This document shows, in pieces, positions 11,594-23,031 of a stretch of DNA of 64,000 nucleotides. The translations under genes and the position numbers were made by a program. The DNA comes from Coenobita brevimanus (taxonomy: Eukaryota > Arthropoda > Malacostraca > Decapoda > Coenobitidae). Positions within the stretch are counted from its first letter, which is position 1, and every line of letters begins with the position of its first letter. Location of the stretch: contig CM064715.1 of NCBI GenBank assembly GCA_032717465.1, positions 37,521,104 through 37,585,103 of the forward strand, written 5' to 3'. Below the pieces are notes generated by a model. That model had not been told where the DNA came from. It made no database searches and worked only from the letters and a program-made list of their open reading frames with translations.

Positions 11594-12040
11594 CAAGTGG
11601 AAATATATGTACTCACTCTTCTTATAATTAACACCATGTTAATTATTTTCACGCTATGTAGGGTAGCAGATTAATCAGAGAGAGCAAATAATCCACCATC
11701 TCCATCTTGTGTATCCTCATACATGTGAAAAATGCATTATTCTGATTCATTACCAAACGAATTTTTCATTACCAAATTGGCCCACGCTTGGTAATGAAAA
11801 ATACCAAATGGCAACCCTGACAGGGGAGGGGGGAGGGGGAGGAAGGAAGGGGTGAAGGGACCATGGTGTAACAGCTGTTCGGCGTCACGCAGCAATTTCA
11901 AATTACGGGAGGGAAAAAAGTCAGATTTTTTCGAATTTTTTGCAGTTTTTGGCCCATTTTGGGAATACTGGATCCCGGGACGATTATGTCTGGTTAGTGG
12001 GGATGTTTGGATATTGGGCGTTCGGATATTAGAGGGATTA

Positions 12041-12112
12041 CTTTGGATTGCAGGTTCGAAAGTGGTACATAATCAGGAGGGAAAGGAGAAAGGTAGTAGA
12101 CCCAAGTCATGA
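12041..12112 (+). pseudogene. LINE L-A ORF1, C-terminal end beyond the DNA element
   Basis: Right after the TA of the pogo-like element one frame reads QVRKWYIIRRERRKVVDPS, a basic tail typical of the end of CR1-like ORF1 proteins, with a stop near 12117. It restores the continuity of ORF1 across the insertion and so supports the element boundaries. Confidence 0.6.
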
Positions 12113-14563
12113 CAGGTAAGTAAACAAGATGATTAAGTTGATATACTCTAATGTAGATGGAATGGTATCTAAATTACTAGAGATGAATTATTATATCAAA
12201 GAAAAGGAACCACATATTGTTTGCCTAACTGAAACAAAATTAACACAAAGGATATCAATCGATACACTAAACCTAGAGAAATATAATATATGGAAAAAAG
12301 ATAGAAACTTTAAAAAAAGGAGGCAGAATTATAATATGAACAAAAAAAAATTTTGCATGTCCACGAAATAGAACTAGATGTACCCTCACAGATAGACCTG
12401 ATTGCAGTAGAGATTAGTACATCTGAAGGGAAAGTAATTGTGGCAAATTTATGCATGCCACCCAGATCAAACATTTGGGGAAAAAGCGAATATGAAGACC
12501 TGGCAAAGAAAACAATTCACAGTTTAAGAGCATTACTACATAGAATGGATGAGAAATTTGAAAGAATTATAATAACTGGAGATTTCATTACAAATATAAA
12601 TTGGAACACTCTAGATATAAAAAGCCAGGAAAGTTGTTGGGACCAAAAGCTCCTGGACCTTGTGCAGTTTTTCCTAACACAAAATGAAAAAGAAAGCTCC
12701 AGAAAAAGAGGACTTGACATACCATCAGCACTAGATCTTATATTTACTACAGTAGGCAAGAAAATGATATTGACAATATAATGCATCACCCTCCATTCGG
12801 CAAAAGTGACCACGCAGTATTAAATTACAACTTCAGGATTGCATATGATAAAGTTGATAGTAATGAAAGTTGCAAAAAGAGACTTAACTACAAAAAGGGC
12901 AACTATCATGACCTAAAGAAATACATCTTAGAAATAAAATGGGAAAAAGAGCTTAGAGGACAAGATTGAAATATTATATATAGAAAATTCTATGTACTTT
13001 ATGAAATAGGAGTCTAGAAGTACATCCCACAGCACAAGGAAGCAGAAAAGAAAACAAAGACGTGGTTTAATACAGAATGTAAAAAATCAAAAGAAAAAGA
13101 GATTTGTTGTGGAAGATACAGAAGACACAATAGTGAAAGGGCATATAACAACTATAAACAGGCAAGAAACGATTTTGCAAGAATAAGGAGGGAAGCCCAA
13201 AAACAGTTTGAGGAGGACATTGTAAATAAAAGCAGTGATCAACCAAAGTTAATTTACAGCTACATCCGGAGCAAAACCAAAGTAAAAGATAAAATACAGC
13301 CCATTACAGATGAGGAGATTGCCTACACACAAGAGAAGGATGTTTGTGATGCACTAAATAAGAATTTCCAATCAGTTTTTACAGAAGAAAATAATTTTGA
13401 GAGGGATTACATGGAACTTGCATGCCCACACACTCTACCAGATATACAAATATCAGAAAAAGAAATCCAGGAGGAGTTAAGTAAATTAGACAAAGGAAAA
13501 GCAAATGGTCCTGATGAAATTTCATGTTGGGTGCTACATGAATGTGCAAAGGAGTTAAGTAAACCATTATCTTTAATTTTCAAAGATTCCTTGGGACAAG
13601 GTAAACTACATGATATTTGGAAGAAAGCAACATTGTTCCCTTATTCAGGAAAGGGAATAGGCAAAATTCACTAAAATACCGACCAGCATCACTAATCAGT
13701 GTTGTAAGCAAGGTATTAGAAAAGCTGATAAGAAAAGTTTGGGTAAATCATCTAGAACCCAATATGATAACAGAAAGACAGTTTGGTTTCAGAAAGGGAA
13801 AATCATGTGTTACTAATTAGTTGAGCTACTATGATAGAGTAACAGAAACATTACAGAACAGAGAAGGATGGGTGGACAGTATCTATTTAGATTTCAAGAA
13901 AGCATTTGACAGAGTACCATACCAAAGACTTTTATGGAAACTGTACCATCAAGGAGGAATCCGAGGCAAACTGTATTGTTGGATGCAAGATTTTCTCATA
14001 AAAAGAGAAATGAGAACAGTACTAAGGGGAAATTACTCATCATGGAGGGAAGTGACTAGCGGAGTTCCACAGAGCTTAATGCTGGCACCAATTATGTTTT
14101 TAGTGTATATAAATGATATAGACAGTAACACTGGAAATGAAAGCTATCTAAATATGTTTGCTGATGATGCAAAGATACAAAGGAGAATTACTAACACAGA
14201 CTCTTGTAAAGAGCTACAAGAAGATCTAAATAAAATTCTAAAATTCATGAATGGGGCAATACATGGCAAATGGAATTCAGGGTGGACCAGTGTCATGTAA
14301 TCAAGTTTGGTAAAGGTGGAAAAAAGACCTGATTGGGATTATAAGTTAGGAAGTAAAACCCTACACACATCAGAAAAAGAGAAGGACCTAGGTGTGATTA
14401 TCAATAACAGACTATCTCCGGCTGACCACATCAGTGAGAAGGTACGGAACATGTATACACTGCTTGCAAATATGAGAATAGCATTCACATACATAAATGA
14501 AGACATGCTAAGAAAGATAATAGCAGCATTCATCAGACCAACCCTGGAGTATTCATCAGTAGT

Positions 14564-14760
14564 CTGGAGTCCTCATCTCAAAAACAAATCGATAAGATTG
14601 AAAAAGTTAAAGGGCCACTACAAGACGGGTACCAAGCTCAAGGGATCTAAGCTACGAAGGACGACTAGAAAAACTGAATCTGCCTACACTACAGGAGAGA
14701 AGGAAAAGAGGAGACATGATTATGCTATGTAAATACATATCAGGGAAGGAGAAAATAGAC
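14564..14760 (+). repeat. 197-bp direct repeat, left copy (LINE L-A ORF2)
   Basis: It begins CTGGAGTCCTCATCTC and ends GAGAAAATAGAC, and it is repeated at 15039-15237 at roughly 90 percent identity. SINE S2 lies exactly between the copies. The left copy carries more coding damage than the right. Confidence 0.9.
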
Positions 14761-15038
14761 ACCGCTCGCTGGTGCAGTGGTAACGTTCCCACTTGCCAAC
14801 TGGTGGACGGGAGTTCGCTCCTCGCTCAGGTTACGAAAAGTTTCACTGACGAAGTGGGTGGTTACTGTCCCCCTTGAGCAAGGGGACGGGTGTGTGCATG
14901 TGTGAAGGTCACAGCTTTGCCCTTAGATCGGACTATATGAGCTCTCAGCTCCCTTCTGGGAGGGTAAAAAGCTGATGATCACGACCATCAAGTGATCCTG
15001 ATCGACCCGGTGAATTACACACACACACACACACACAT
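14761..15038 (+). mobile_element. tRNA-derived SINE S2 with (AC)n tail
   Basis: The head has an A box TGGTGCAGTGG (14770-14780) and a B-box-like GAGTTCGCTCC (14811-14821), so it is of tRNA origin (A box of Gly/Glu style). The body contains the palindromic AGCTCTCAGCTCCC/CTGGGAGGG region. It ends in (AC)n at about 15017-15036 instead of poly(A), so a partner LINE with a different tail is likely. It sits inside ORF2 of LINE L-A. Confidence 0.8.
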
Positions 15039-15237
15039 CTGGAGTCCTCATCTCAAAAAACATATAGACAAGATTGAAAAAGTTCAAAGGGCCGCTACAA
15101 GATGGATACCAAGCTTAAGGGATCTAAGCTACGAAGATAGACTAAATAAACTGAATCTACCAACACTACAGGAGAGAAGGAAAAGAGGTGACATGATAAT
15201 GCTATATAAATGCATATCAGGAAAGGAGAAAATAGAC
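15039..15237 (+). repeat. 199-bp direct repeat, right copy (LINE L-A ORF2)
   Basis: Second copy of 14564-14760. It is in frame with the C-terminal domain of ORF2 and less damaged than the left copy. Confidence 0.9.
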
Positions 15238-15515
15238 ATAAATGATTACTTAACATATAGGGAAGCATCAGCAAGAGGACACTGCAAAAAACTGCATACG
15301 AAGAGAGGTGATAAAGACGTGAGGAAATTCAGTTTCCCAAACAGAGCAATTGATCAGTGGAATGCACTACCGAATGAAATAGTGTGTGCCAAAACAATTC
15401 AGAAATTTAAGGATATGTACGATAAATATGGTTTAAGACACGAGACAGTACGAGCTTGACTCGTTCCTGTAAAAGATACAATTAGGTAAGAACAATTACT
15501 GTAGGTAAGAACACA

Positions 15516-17194
15516 CTGACACACATACACACTCACACACTACATAACTCCTCATCTTCAAACCCCCCAAGGTCCTGCCAGCAGCTCAACACCCCTGGAG
15601 GAAGTGAGTTTTCCGAATTTTGTTGATCTGTATATTGACCTGTTTCAAAACTTCTATATCTTTCACACAAATAAGCATTGTTTTCTTCATATTACACATA
15701 TGACAGAAAGTACAGCTTCTGTATCAGTAACTAGGAAAAAGACTAGTGGTCATGTCGAGATTCTTTTAGCACTATATAAAAAAAAAAAAAAACACTTGGG
15801 GATTTTACATGTAGTCTTTGAATAAAACAAAATAAAACCTCTAGCGAGCGAAAATATGTAGGGGTCAGGAAAAATTGACTGTGCACTTGAAGGTATGTTG
15901 TTCTCTTTCCTCCAGGTAATAGTTGCATTGATGTTTTGACAACATCATGAGGAAGCATATAAAAATAAACATCTGTACATGACAAAAGAAAAGAAAAACA
16001 GGCTTTGGGAGCATATTTTTTAGGTGAAGGCAGAGGAAGAGAGAGTTTTCTTCTCACTTGCAGTAAAACTATGCAGCGCATGGAGCATTCTACCTTTGTC
16101 GTCCATTTACTCGAAAAGATATGGACTTATCGATTTCCTGTAAGAACCATGATAAAGATCAGTGCATTCTACGTATGTACAGGACATAAAGATGTAATAT
16201 CTCAGATGAAAAGTCGTTGTTACGTAGGCGGGAATATAACGGTTATTGTGCGCGCATGATGAAAGTGCAGCACGGCCGTGGGTACCCAGTAGTTATTTGC
16301 GATTTACTCAGAAACAATGAGGCGTATGAAAAATCTGCGAGTACCATGATATAGCTCATGAAGTTCTACACAAGATTTTATGAAATAAAAATATAACCTG
16401 TGCGAGGAAACTTTTGTGGTAGAGCTCTCTGAACAAAAATCATTTTTTTTTGTGTGTAAAAAAATGGCTTTTAGTTTTTTGTTATTTTCTCAAAAACTAC
16501 AAATTATATCAAAATCCGACAAAGCTTATTAGAAAGCTGATGAAATTCTTTCAAAATTTCTTATAACATTTTTGTGTATGATGGAAAACATTCAAACTAG
16601 GATGTTGGGAAGTGAGACTGACATTCAGAAATGTTTATTCACACTGGCCTAATGTACTTTCGTTTTTTTTTTTTTTTTTTTTTTGCCTAGAACAAACATT
16701 GGCGAATAAGCTGATGTAGGTTTCATGGCAATAATATTTGTTTGGGTGGCGAAAATAAGGCGAGCATACATGTTTTCAGTGGCGCGGGGGGGGGGGGGGC
16801 TGGCGGGGAGGGTGATGGAATAAAATTGTGCTCTGGAAAACTTACTGAAACTTATCCGTGCATTGAGAGGGTGAATTTGACATATGAATATGAAATTCTG
16901 ACCTCGAAATTGTGACACTAGTGATCCATTAAATATCCCAGTCAAACTATGTAGTAGCTTTAAGTGTATCATAACAGGAAAGCGATGCAATGACAACATT
17001 TAACATTTAAACCACGGCATGGGTAGTGCCACAGCTTTTCACACAGCTTTTTGTGACATCAGTAGGATTCACTGTAACTGCTTCCGCTGTTACTGCAATC
17101 AACTATAAATGATGGTATTCCAACTGTGAATACTCAGTCAGCCCAGTCTCATGCCAGAAGCTGGATACCCATATGTGTGCTTGGTCGCACAAAT
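15516..17194. other. Unassigned sequence
   Basis: No gene seen. It has A/T-runs at 15778-15792 and 16664-16684, and a G-run at about 16788-16799 followed by GGCGGGGAGGG. Small open frames have no family features. Confidence 0.4.
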
Positions 17195-17290
17195 GTGCCT
17201 TGGGAGTGTAAGAATATTATATTTGCATGGTGTAATACAGTGCCTTGGGAGTGTAAGAATATTAAATTTGCATGGTGTAATACGGTGCTT
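17195..17290. repeat. 45-bp tandem duplication
   Basis: GTGCCTTGGGAGTGTAAGAA starts at 17195 and again at 17240, and GTGCTTTG follows at 17285: period 45 bp, about 2.1 copies, one or two mismatches. Recent. Confidence 0.9.
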
Positions 17291-17559
17291 TGTGGAGTTT
17301 AAGATACAACGAGTCTTTATCACACTGAACTTGTCTTCAGTGCGGTTACTGTCTGTAACGGGGCAAAAAGATTAAGTGAAGTCGCGGTCGTTTCTGCAGC
17401 AACAAACCTCAGGATGAAGTGTGAGTTTGAACTGGAGAATCTACCAACAAAGTGCACAGACTGCACCAGATAAGTCTGGTGGAGGTGATTCTGATAGCAA
17501 TAGTATCTTGAAAAAGTTTGTTTACATGCCACAAGAATCATAGCCAGGGACACTTGATG

Positions 17560-18965
17560 CTTGTACACCAGAGGGATGAGTGCAAGGGGGCAGGAGGGAG
17601 ACAGACTTTACATCGGCAAGACTGCTACAAGATACTCTTTTTGTGTGCTGTATGGAACCACATAGTTCCAAGTAAATCCAAGATGGACATCACTGTTGCA
17701 TCGTCACAGAAGGGAGGATCACCAGCTGCATTCTGTCAGAGAGACAGACTTAAGAGAAGCAGAGCCGATGAGACAAAATCCAGGGATTGCACTCGTTAGA
17801 CACTGTATGAAGTGAGCCATCCCCCTCCCCCCAACATGTGACAGTCGTACTTTGTACAAAAGCTGTGTAAAAGACGGCAGCTGAGAGGGGTTAAGGAATG
17901 TATGGAGTCGGTTAATCACATCAAACCATTGCAAGCTGATTATTGCAAGAGAATTAACGTGATCTTTCCGAGACAGATCACGAGAAAGAGATATCAAGAA
18001 TAGTACGAGACAATGAAGGGCTAGGTGTGTGGTGTTGATGGTGAGGGGACAGTTATGTGGAAATAGCCGATCTGAGAGATAAAGAACTTTAGTTTTTGAG
18101 GCATTAAAAGAAACAAGACTCTTTTTGCCATAAGCAAAATTACAAGCAGATCAGAAGATCGGTATGCCGAAGCATCAACACGTGATTAATGTAGTGACTT
18201 GTGGTGAACGCTGAGTAGGTAAACAAGTGAAAGGTGGGCTAGATATACAGCTCAGAGGATCAGTGAAGAAAGGGTAAGAGACAGAACCTGATAAGCACCA
18301 CGTTTGATTATTTTAGAAGAAGGGAAGTTACCGTCTAAATTTACAGCGAGAAAGGACCAGAATGGAACTTGAGATGAAGACACAGAAAGAGCGACAGGAA
18401 CCATATAAGACTAATGGATATTGAAAAATTGTGCCTGACTGTGTCAAAAACCTTCAAGATGCCTAGTACAATGACAAAGGTTTCCCTGAAATTCTAAAAA
18501 GAGAATGACCTAGCATCTGAGAGGGATGGAAGATCATCAGTGGAGTAGCCATAACTGTATCCAGTTGGCAACCATAAAGGTTAGGAAAGGTAAGATGCCT
18601 CAACATCTTCCCGTAAAGGAAAGATGCCTCAACATCTTCCCGTAAAGGACAGATCCAAAGACTTAGAAAGGCAAGATGGTAAACAGTGGGATATCAAGGA
18701 GTTGGGAGCAATCACCCTTCTTTATGACTGGTTGCATCAGAGCGAAGCAAGAAGGAAAGGCACAGCCTGACGAATAAATGTGAAAGCGTTTACCCCGGCG
18801 GGGTGTTAGCATGGAAATACAATTCTTGAGAGTGAAAGGGAAAACCCCTCAGGACCATATACTTCATTAACACTGAGACCAGCGATGGCAGAAAGTACAT
18901 ATTCCGAAGAAATTAATATGAGAGAGGATGTAGAGTAATGGCACCAGAATCGTCTCTACATTTTA
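17560..18965 (-). pseudogene. Eroded Jockey/I-like LINE remnant (L-C family)
   Basis: The minus strand matches the LINE at 34973-37758 and 26358-26808 along its length. RDLSRKDHVNSL and the following residues (17880-17990) parallel [12 protein letters not shown] there. The stretch 18700-18960 parallels 35940-36220 at DNA level (for example CACCCTTCTTT and GCAAGAAGGAAAGG). The C-terminal part is still detectable to about 17560. It has many stops and indels and no usable frame. It is clearly older than the copy at 35-37.8 kb. Confidence 0.75.
18593..18650. repeat. 29-bp tandem duplication
   Basis: AGATGCCTCAACATCTTCCC begins at 18593 and 18622 inside the LINE remnant, two perfect copies. Confidence 0.9.
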
Positions 18966-20779
18966 TCACATATGTGCCATATCCAAATTCACATCCATAC
19001 ATTCATGTGCCCACCAGCAAACATCAGCAGTCCTCTAGTACGGTGGCCTTTAATCACTCTCCTTGCATATCAAGACCTTCATAGCACCAACCACTTTATG
19101 TCGTTGTAGTACTGTACTCTCCATATCGTTTATATAACAAATACTTTTTTCTGTCTTTTCTGTCACGGCATCAGGGTACGTATAAGTTTTCCGTCAGTTC
19201 AGTTCTTTTTCCACTGACCACCACATCATACCGACTCACCTCTTCCAGCAACCATAATTTTATTCTAATATACCCCACCGCTCACCTACTGTATATATAC
19301 AAGACAGTAAAAATCTCATTCACTGTCAGCGTGTACCACCAAATCATCCGAGTACATAATTTTTAAAACATTCCATCACTCTTGCAACCGCATTTGCTTA
19401 TCTCTTGTATTAATATATCTGTTATCCTATTTTCTATACCTAGATTACTTCGTTAACAATTAAAACAGAATTCAGAGAGCAGCTACCTCCGCCAGCGCCT
19501 ATATCAGACAACTCAGATCGCAACCAGAAATTAATCAACTCTTCCTTGGCCCATGACCCACATATCCACAAAATTTCCCTGAAATCCAAGAACTTGTTTT
19601 TAGATACCTTGCATATGCCAAATATTTCACTGAAATCCATAAATAACTTTTTGAAATATTGTTATGCTGGATGTTTTTAGACGACTTCTCGTTTGAAAGA
19701 CACCAGCGACTGAGCAGGGTCCACTTTCTAGACCGGAAATAGAAGACTTACAAAGGAACAGGGCATAAAAACTCGGCAAGACACCTTAACGCATATATTG
19801 CCTTAATCCAACTTCCTTACAATATACATACAATGGTACACTGAATGTGGAATGGATATAGTGACAAGTTAGTTAATATTAGTACATTACATCACATAGA
19901 CACTGTACTTACACCTGAGTTATTAAACCAGAGAATATCACATAGGTATGGTGACACTGTTCATATACTCGGTCCCATGGACTCTGCGTGGTATACTGGT
20001 CTCTTTGCACTTGGGTATCGCCACACACTAGTATATTGCTCTAGTCCCGGGAATTTAGGTACTAACACAGCACTCTGAGTACTCTGGGGTAGGGACACTT
20101 TATGGGTGGTGTTCCTGTCTCACTGTTTCTATAGTTAACACAGTCACTGTCACTATTGAGGCTCTGTCATGACACTGGGGTCTCGCTGCGTTGTCACTGG
20201 GCTGTCGAGGTCTGGGCTTATTCGAGGTCCCACGTGGGAGTCGGAGGGAGCCCTATTGGTGAGCCCTCCTGCAGAAGGCACAGGACAGCTCTCGGGGGCG
20301 TCACGGCCTGGGCACGTTTCTGGACTGGGGTGCAGGGAGGCCTTTTCCTGCAGGGCCACGACCTGGTGAGGGGCCCTCGGGGCTGGGGCCAAACAGTGTC
20401 AGGAGTCGGGCCTGCTGCTTCTTACTCCGGGCGGAGGGCCGACGGTGAGTGAGGCCAGAGCGGTCCCACCCTGGGGTCCGAGGGCTGGCCCTGGGAGGCC
20501 TGGGACTGCAGTCGCCTCTAGGTTGGGGCGCCATCAGGGGTTGACTGCAGCACCTCGCCCGCGATGCGTCCATCAGGACCCGGTGTAGTCCAGGGGCAGG
20601 CTGGAGGGCATGAATCCCGCCTTCAGCGACAGGGCCTCGCCACCACTCCTGGAATGGCAGCACCTCCGGGGAACCACACCTGGAGGGAGAGACAGAGGGG
20701 CATCCCACGCAGCCGCAGGGTGGAGAGTGGGCCGCACAAGGGACCTTCTCCTCCGGGAGAACCCTCGGGACTGTGGATG
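18966..20779. other. Unassigned sequence, becoming GC-rich
   Basis: 18966-20100 is ordinary AT-rich sequence with no gene. From about 20160 it becomes GC-rich and both strands stay open for long stretches (a minus-strand frame runs 20301-21071). No domain is recognised, and the open frames look like a composition effect next to the minisatellite at 20780. Confidence 0.4.
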
Positions 20780-21092
20780 AAGGGCGTACAGTGGCCATCC
20801 CTTCCCCGATGCGTACAGTGGCCGTCATCGTGGTTCCACAGGCTCTTGGGCTAGCAGCAGAAGGATGTACAGTGGCCATTCCTTCCCTGGCACATACAGT
20901 GGCTGTCACCACAGTGCTGCTCCCGAAGGAGGAAGAGGCAGATGAGGGACGTACAGTGGCCGATGCCTTCCCGGTGCGTACAGTGGCTGTCGCCGCAGGT
21001 CTGCCTGCCCAACAGGAAGTAGCTGAGGGGCGTACAGTGGCCATTCCCTCCCCGGTACGTCCTGTGGCCATTACCGCGGTGCTACTCCCGTA
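20780..21092. repeat. GTACAGTGGCC minisatellite, locus 1
   Basis: Each unit holds two copies of the core GTACAGTGGC(C/T), a short CCTTCCC link and a GCGGTGCTGCTCC-like end. Cores start near 20789, 20814, 20866, 20894, 20947, 20980 and 21037, giving units of about 77-90 bp, four in all. The array closes with CCTGTGGCCATTACCGCGGT. The plus frame reads repeats of the type DEGRTVAIPSPMRTVAV; the minus frame reads ATVRTGEGMATVRPSS. Both strands are open because the unit lengths are mostly multiples of three. Locus 2 at 39775-40050 has the same order of units and the same closing block. Confidence 0.85.
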
Positions 21093-21470
21093 GGAGGATT
21101 ACACAGGAAAGCAAACAGCAACAGACCTTATGGTCCTTTCGAGGCTGCTTGTTAGAGAAAACTATGACTACAAGATCTAACTCTACATGTTGAAGGATAA
21201 GGATAGTAAAGCAAGAAGGCTCCCCCCACCACCAAACCCTCCAGGAAAAAGTGAGAAAAACCACCATGCAGCATGGAAAAACTGACATGGAAATTTTATA
21301 GGAAACACTGGAAAGGAAAAGTCACATTCTATAATACTTTATCTATAAGCTACCCGATAGAGTAGCCTGAAAGAGAAAGTAAACAAATAAAATAATAGTT
21401 ACGGCATGACATTATAAACCGGTTACACTGAGTTAATGGGAAGTTTGTGGACATAACGTGGAAGCTACAC

Positions 21471-22995
21471 ACTGCACAGTGTGGATGTTTAGGGGTGATG
21501 CAGCAGCCTTGCCTGGCGCTTTTAAGGTAGGCAGCAGTCAATCAGGCCCTAGCTCCGTTTGCTCCACTGAGACAAGGAACTCTCCCATGTGGGACAAGTA
21601 CACAAGTTTCATCCTGAAGCAGTGACCCCTGGTGCATTAAAAAAATCCCGATGGTGGTCACTTGACTAACAGGGGCCCTCAGTGATCCACAGCCCATCAC
21701 AGGTCGAAAGTAAGAGTAGTGACCGTTAACTCAGGGTTATCTGTGCAGGGGGAGGCGGTGGCTCAATCGGTAGAGAGGTGGCCTGCAGTCCTGATGGACC
21801 CAGGTTCGAATCCCGGCTGGGGCAGGGAACAGTTTAAGGATTTGAATTTCATTAAAATCAGGCTTTACTGATCTACCAGAAGACCCGCCGACATGTCGTA
21901 AAAATACCCCCGCTAATACCAATACACCAGTCCTGCATGAGACAGCCCTAGCATGTATTCAATATGGACGGTGGGTGTTAGCGCCGAAGTGGTGACATGT
22001 AGAGGTGTATGGTATGTAGGAGGACTGCTGGGCCTTGATAGCAGGCTGTGAAGCCTATGCCCAGAGTCGGACACATAAGAAAAAAAAAAAAAAAAAAAGA
22101 TCCTAATCTGTGCTTATATTGCTTTCTTTGCACTGGGGAGATTGAAGAGTATATAGGACGGGTGTCTTAGATAAAAGGGGACTGCACAGTGCACAGTGTG
22201 GATATGCAATGCACAGAGTGGATGTTTAGGGGTGGTGCGGCAACCTTCCCTGGTGCTTTTTAGGTAGGCAGCAGTCAATCAGGCAATAGCTCCATTCACT
22301 CCACTGAGACAAGGAACTCTCCCATGTGGGACAGTACACAAGTTTCATCCTGAAGCAGTGACCCCTGGTACATTAAAAAAATCCCGATGGTGGTCACTTG
22401 ACTAACAGGGACCCTCAGTGATCCACATCCCATCACAGGTCGAAAGTAAAAGTAGTGACCGTTAACTCAGGGTTATCTGTGTAGATCCTAATCTGTGCTT
22501 ACTGTATATTACCTCATTTGCTTTGGGTAAATCGAAAAACGTATAATGACGTGATGTGACGCTATGTTAAGTTTACGGGGTGTCCTGTAAACACGAGGGG
22601 ACTGCACAGTGTGGATGTTTAGGGGTGGTGCGGCAGCCTTGCCTGGCGCTTTTAAGGTAGGCAGCAGTCAATCAGGCCCTAGCTCCGTTCACTCCACTGA
22701 GACAGGGAACTCTCCCATATGGGACAAGTACACAAGTTTCATCCTGAAGCAGTGACCCCTGGCACATTAAAAAAATCCCGATGGTGGTCACTTGACTAAC
22801 ATGGACCCTCAGTGATCCACAGCCCATCACAGGTCGAAAGTAAGAGTAGTGACCGTTAACTCAGGGTTATCTGTGCAGATCCTAATCTGTGCTTATATTG
22901 CTTTGTTTGCACCGAATAAATTGAAAATGTATAATATCGTGACGCAACACTATGTACGGATACATTGTTTACGGGGTGTCTTGTAGACTAAAGGG
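21471..22995 (+). repeat. Tandem repeat, unit about 400 bp, three copies
   Basis: Units start with ACTGCACAGT at 21471, 22181 and 22601. All contain ATCCCGATGGTGGTCACTTG, AACTCAGGGTTATCTGTG and a closing TGCACAGATCCTAATCTGTG-like segment. The first unit is split by SINE S1 copy 2. The second has an extra near-duplication of GCACAGTGTGGAT at its start. The third ends at AAAGGGG near 22995, just before the 3' end of LINE L-B. No coding frame was seen. Confidence 0.88.
21749..22098 (+). mobile_element. tRNA-derived SINE S1, copy 2 (reference copy)
   Basis: The most complete copy. The A box TGGCTCAATCGG is at 21759-21770 and the B box GGTTCGAATCC at about 21802-21812, spaced as in tRNA. The CTGGGGCAGGGAACAG link is followed by a body of about 250 bp and an A-run (about 22079-22098). 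It lies inside a 400-bp tandem unit. The other two units show the uninterrupted site CTGTG(C/T)AGATCCTAATC, so the insertion borders are exact. At most one or two bases are duplicated, which is unusual for LINE-driven insertion. Confidence 0.9.
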
Positions 22996-23031
22996 GCATG
23001 AACCTACATGTACCGTAGCTATAAAAGCAAG

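Larger units (their letters stand above)
9996..12038. mobile_element. Non-autonomous pogo/Tc1-mariner-like DNA element
   Basis: The left end ATCCCTCCAATATCCGACG (from 9996) and the reverse complement of the right end, ATCCCTCTAATATCCGAACG (ending at 12038), form terminal inverted repeats. They are flanked by TA on both sides (9994-9995 and 12039-12040). Subterminal GTCCGGATATTGGG and CCCAATATCCAAAC repeats extend the symmetry. A TA duplication and AATATCCGA-type ends fit the Tc1/mariner superfamily, and pogo/Tigger in style. The 2,043-bp interior has no transposase frame. It holds an A-run (10950-10971), a G-run (about 11023-11033) and a 5S-derived SINE. The element interrupts ORF1 of LINE L-A, which continues on both sides. 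Confidence 0.7.
12129..15459 (+). pseudogene. LINE L-A ORF2: endonuclease and reverse transcriptase
   Basis: The ATG at 12129, just after the ORF1 end, begins an apurinic-like endonuclease domain: IYSNVDGMVSK, LTETKL, ITGDF near 12570 and KSDHAVLNY near 12800. The reverse transcriptase follows: YRPASLISVVSKVLEKL (about 13675), FGFRKGKS (about 13780), YLDFKKAFDRVP (about 13885), SGVPQSLMLAP (about 14058) and the catalytic FADD at about 14157-14168. The C-terminal domain is at 15039-15459 (WSPHLKKHIDKIEKVQRAAT, then RAIDQWNALPNE). The pattern fits the CR1/L2 group. It is broken by shifts near 12350, 12960 and 13670 and by stops near 12779, 13818 and 14298. It is further disrupted by SINE S2 and a 197-bp duplication. 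The 3' end is near 15515, with a TAGGTAAGAAC repeat. Confidence 0.85.

Noticed and set aside
20301..21071. 256-residue minus-strand gene
   Set aside because: Overlaps the minisatellite and a GC-rich tract with both strands open; no domain, and no conserved flank at locus 2.
21754..21825. Functional tRNA gene
   Set aside because: A and B boxes are present, but the sequence recurs with a common body and poly(A) tail at three places: a SINE.
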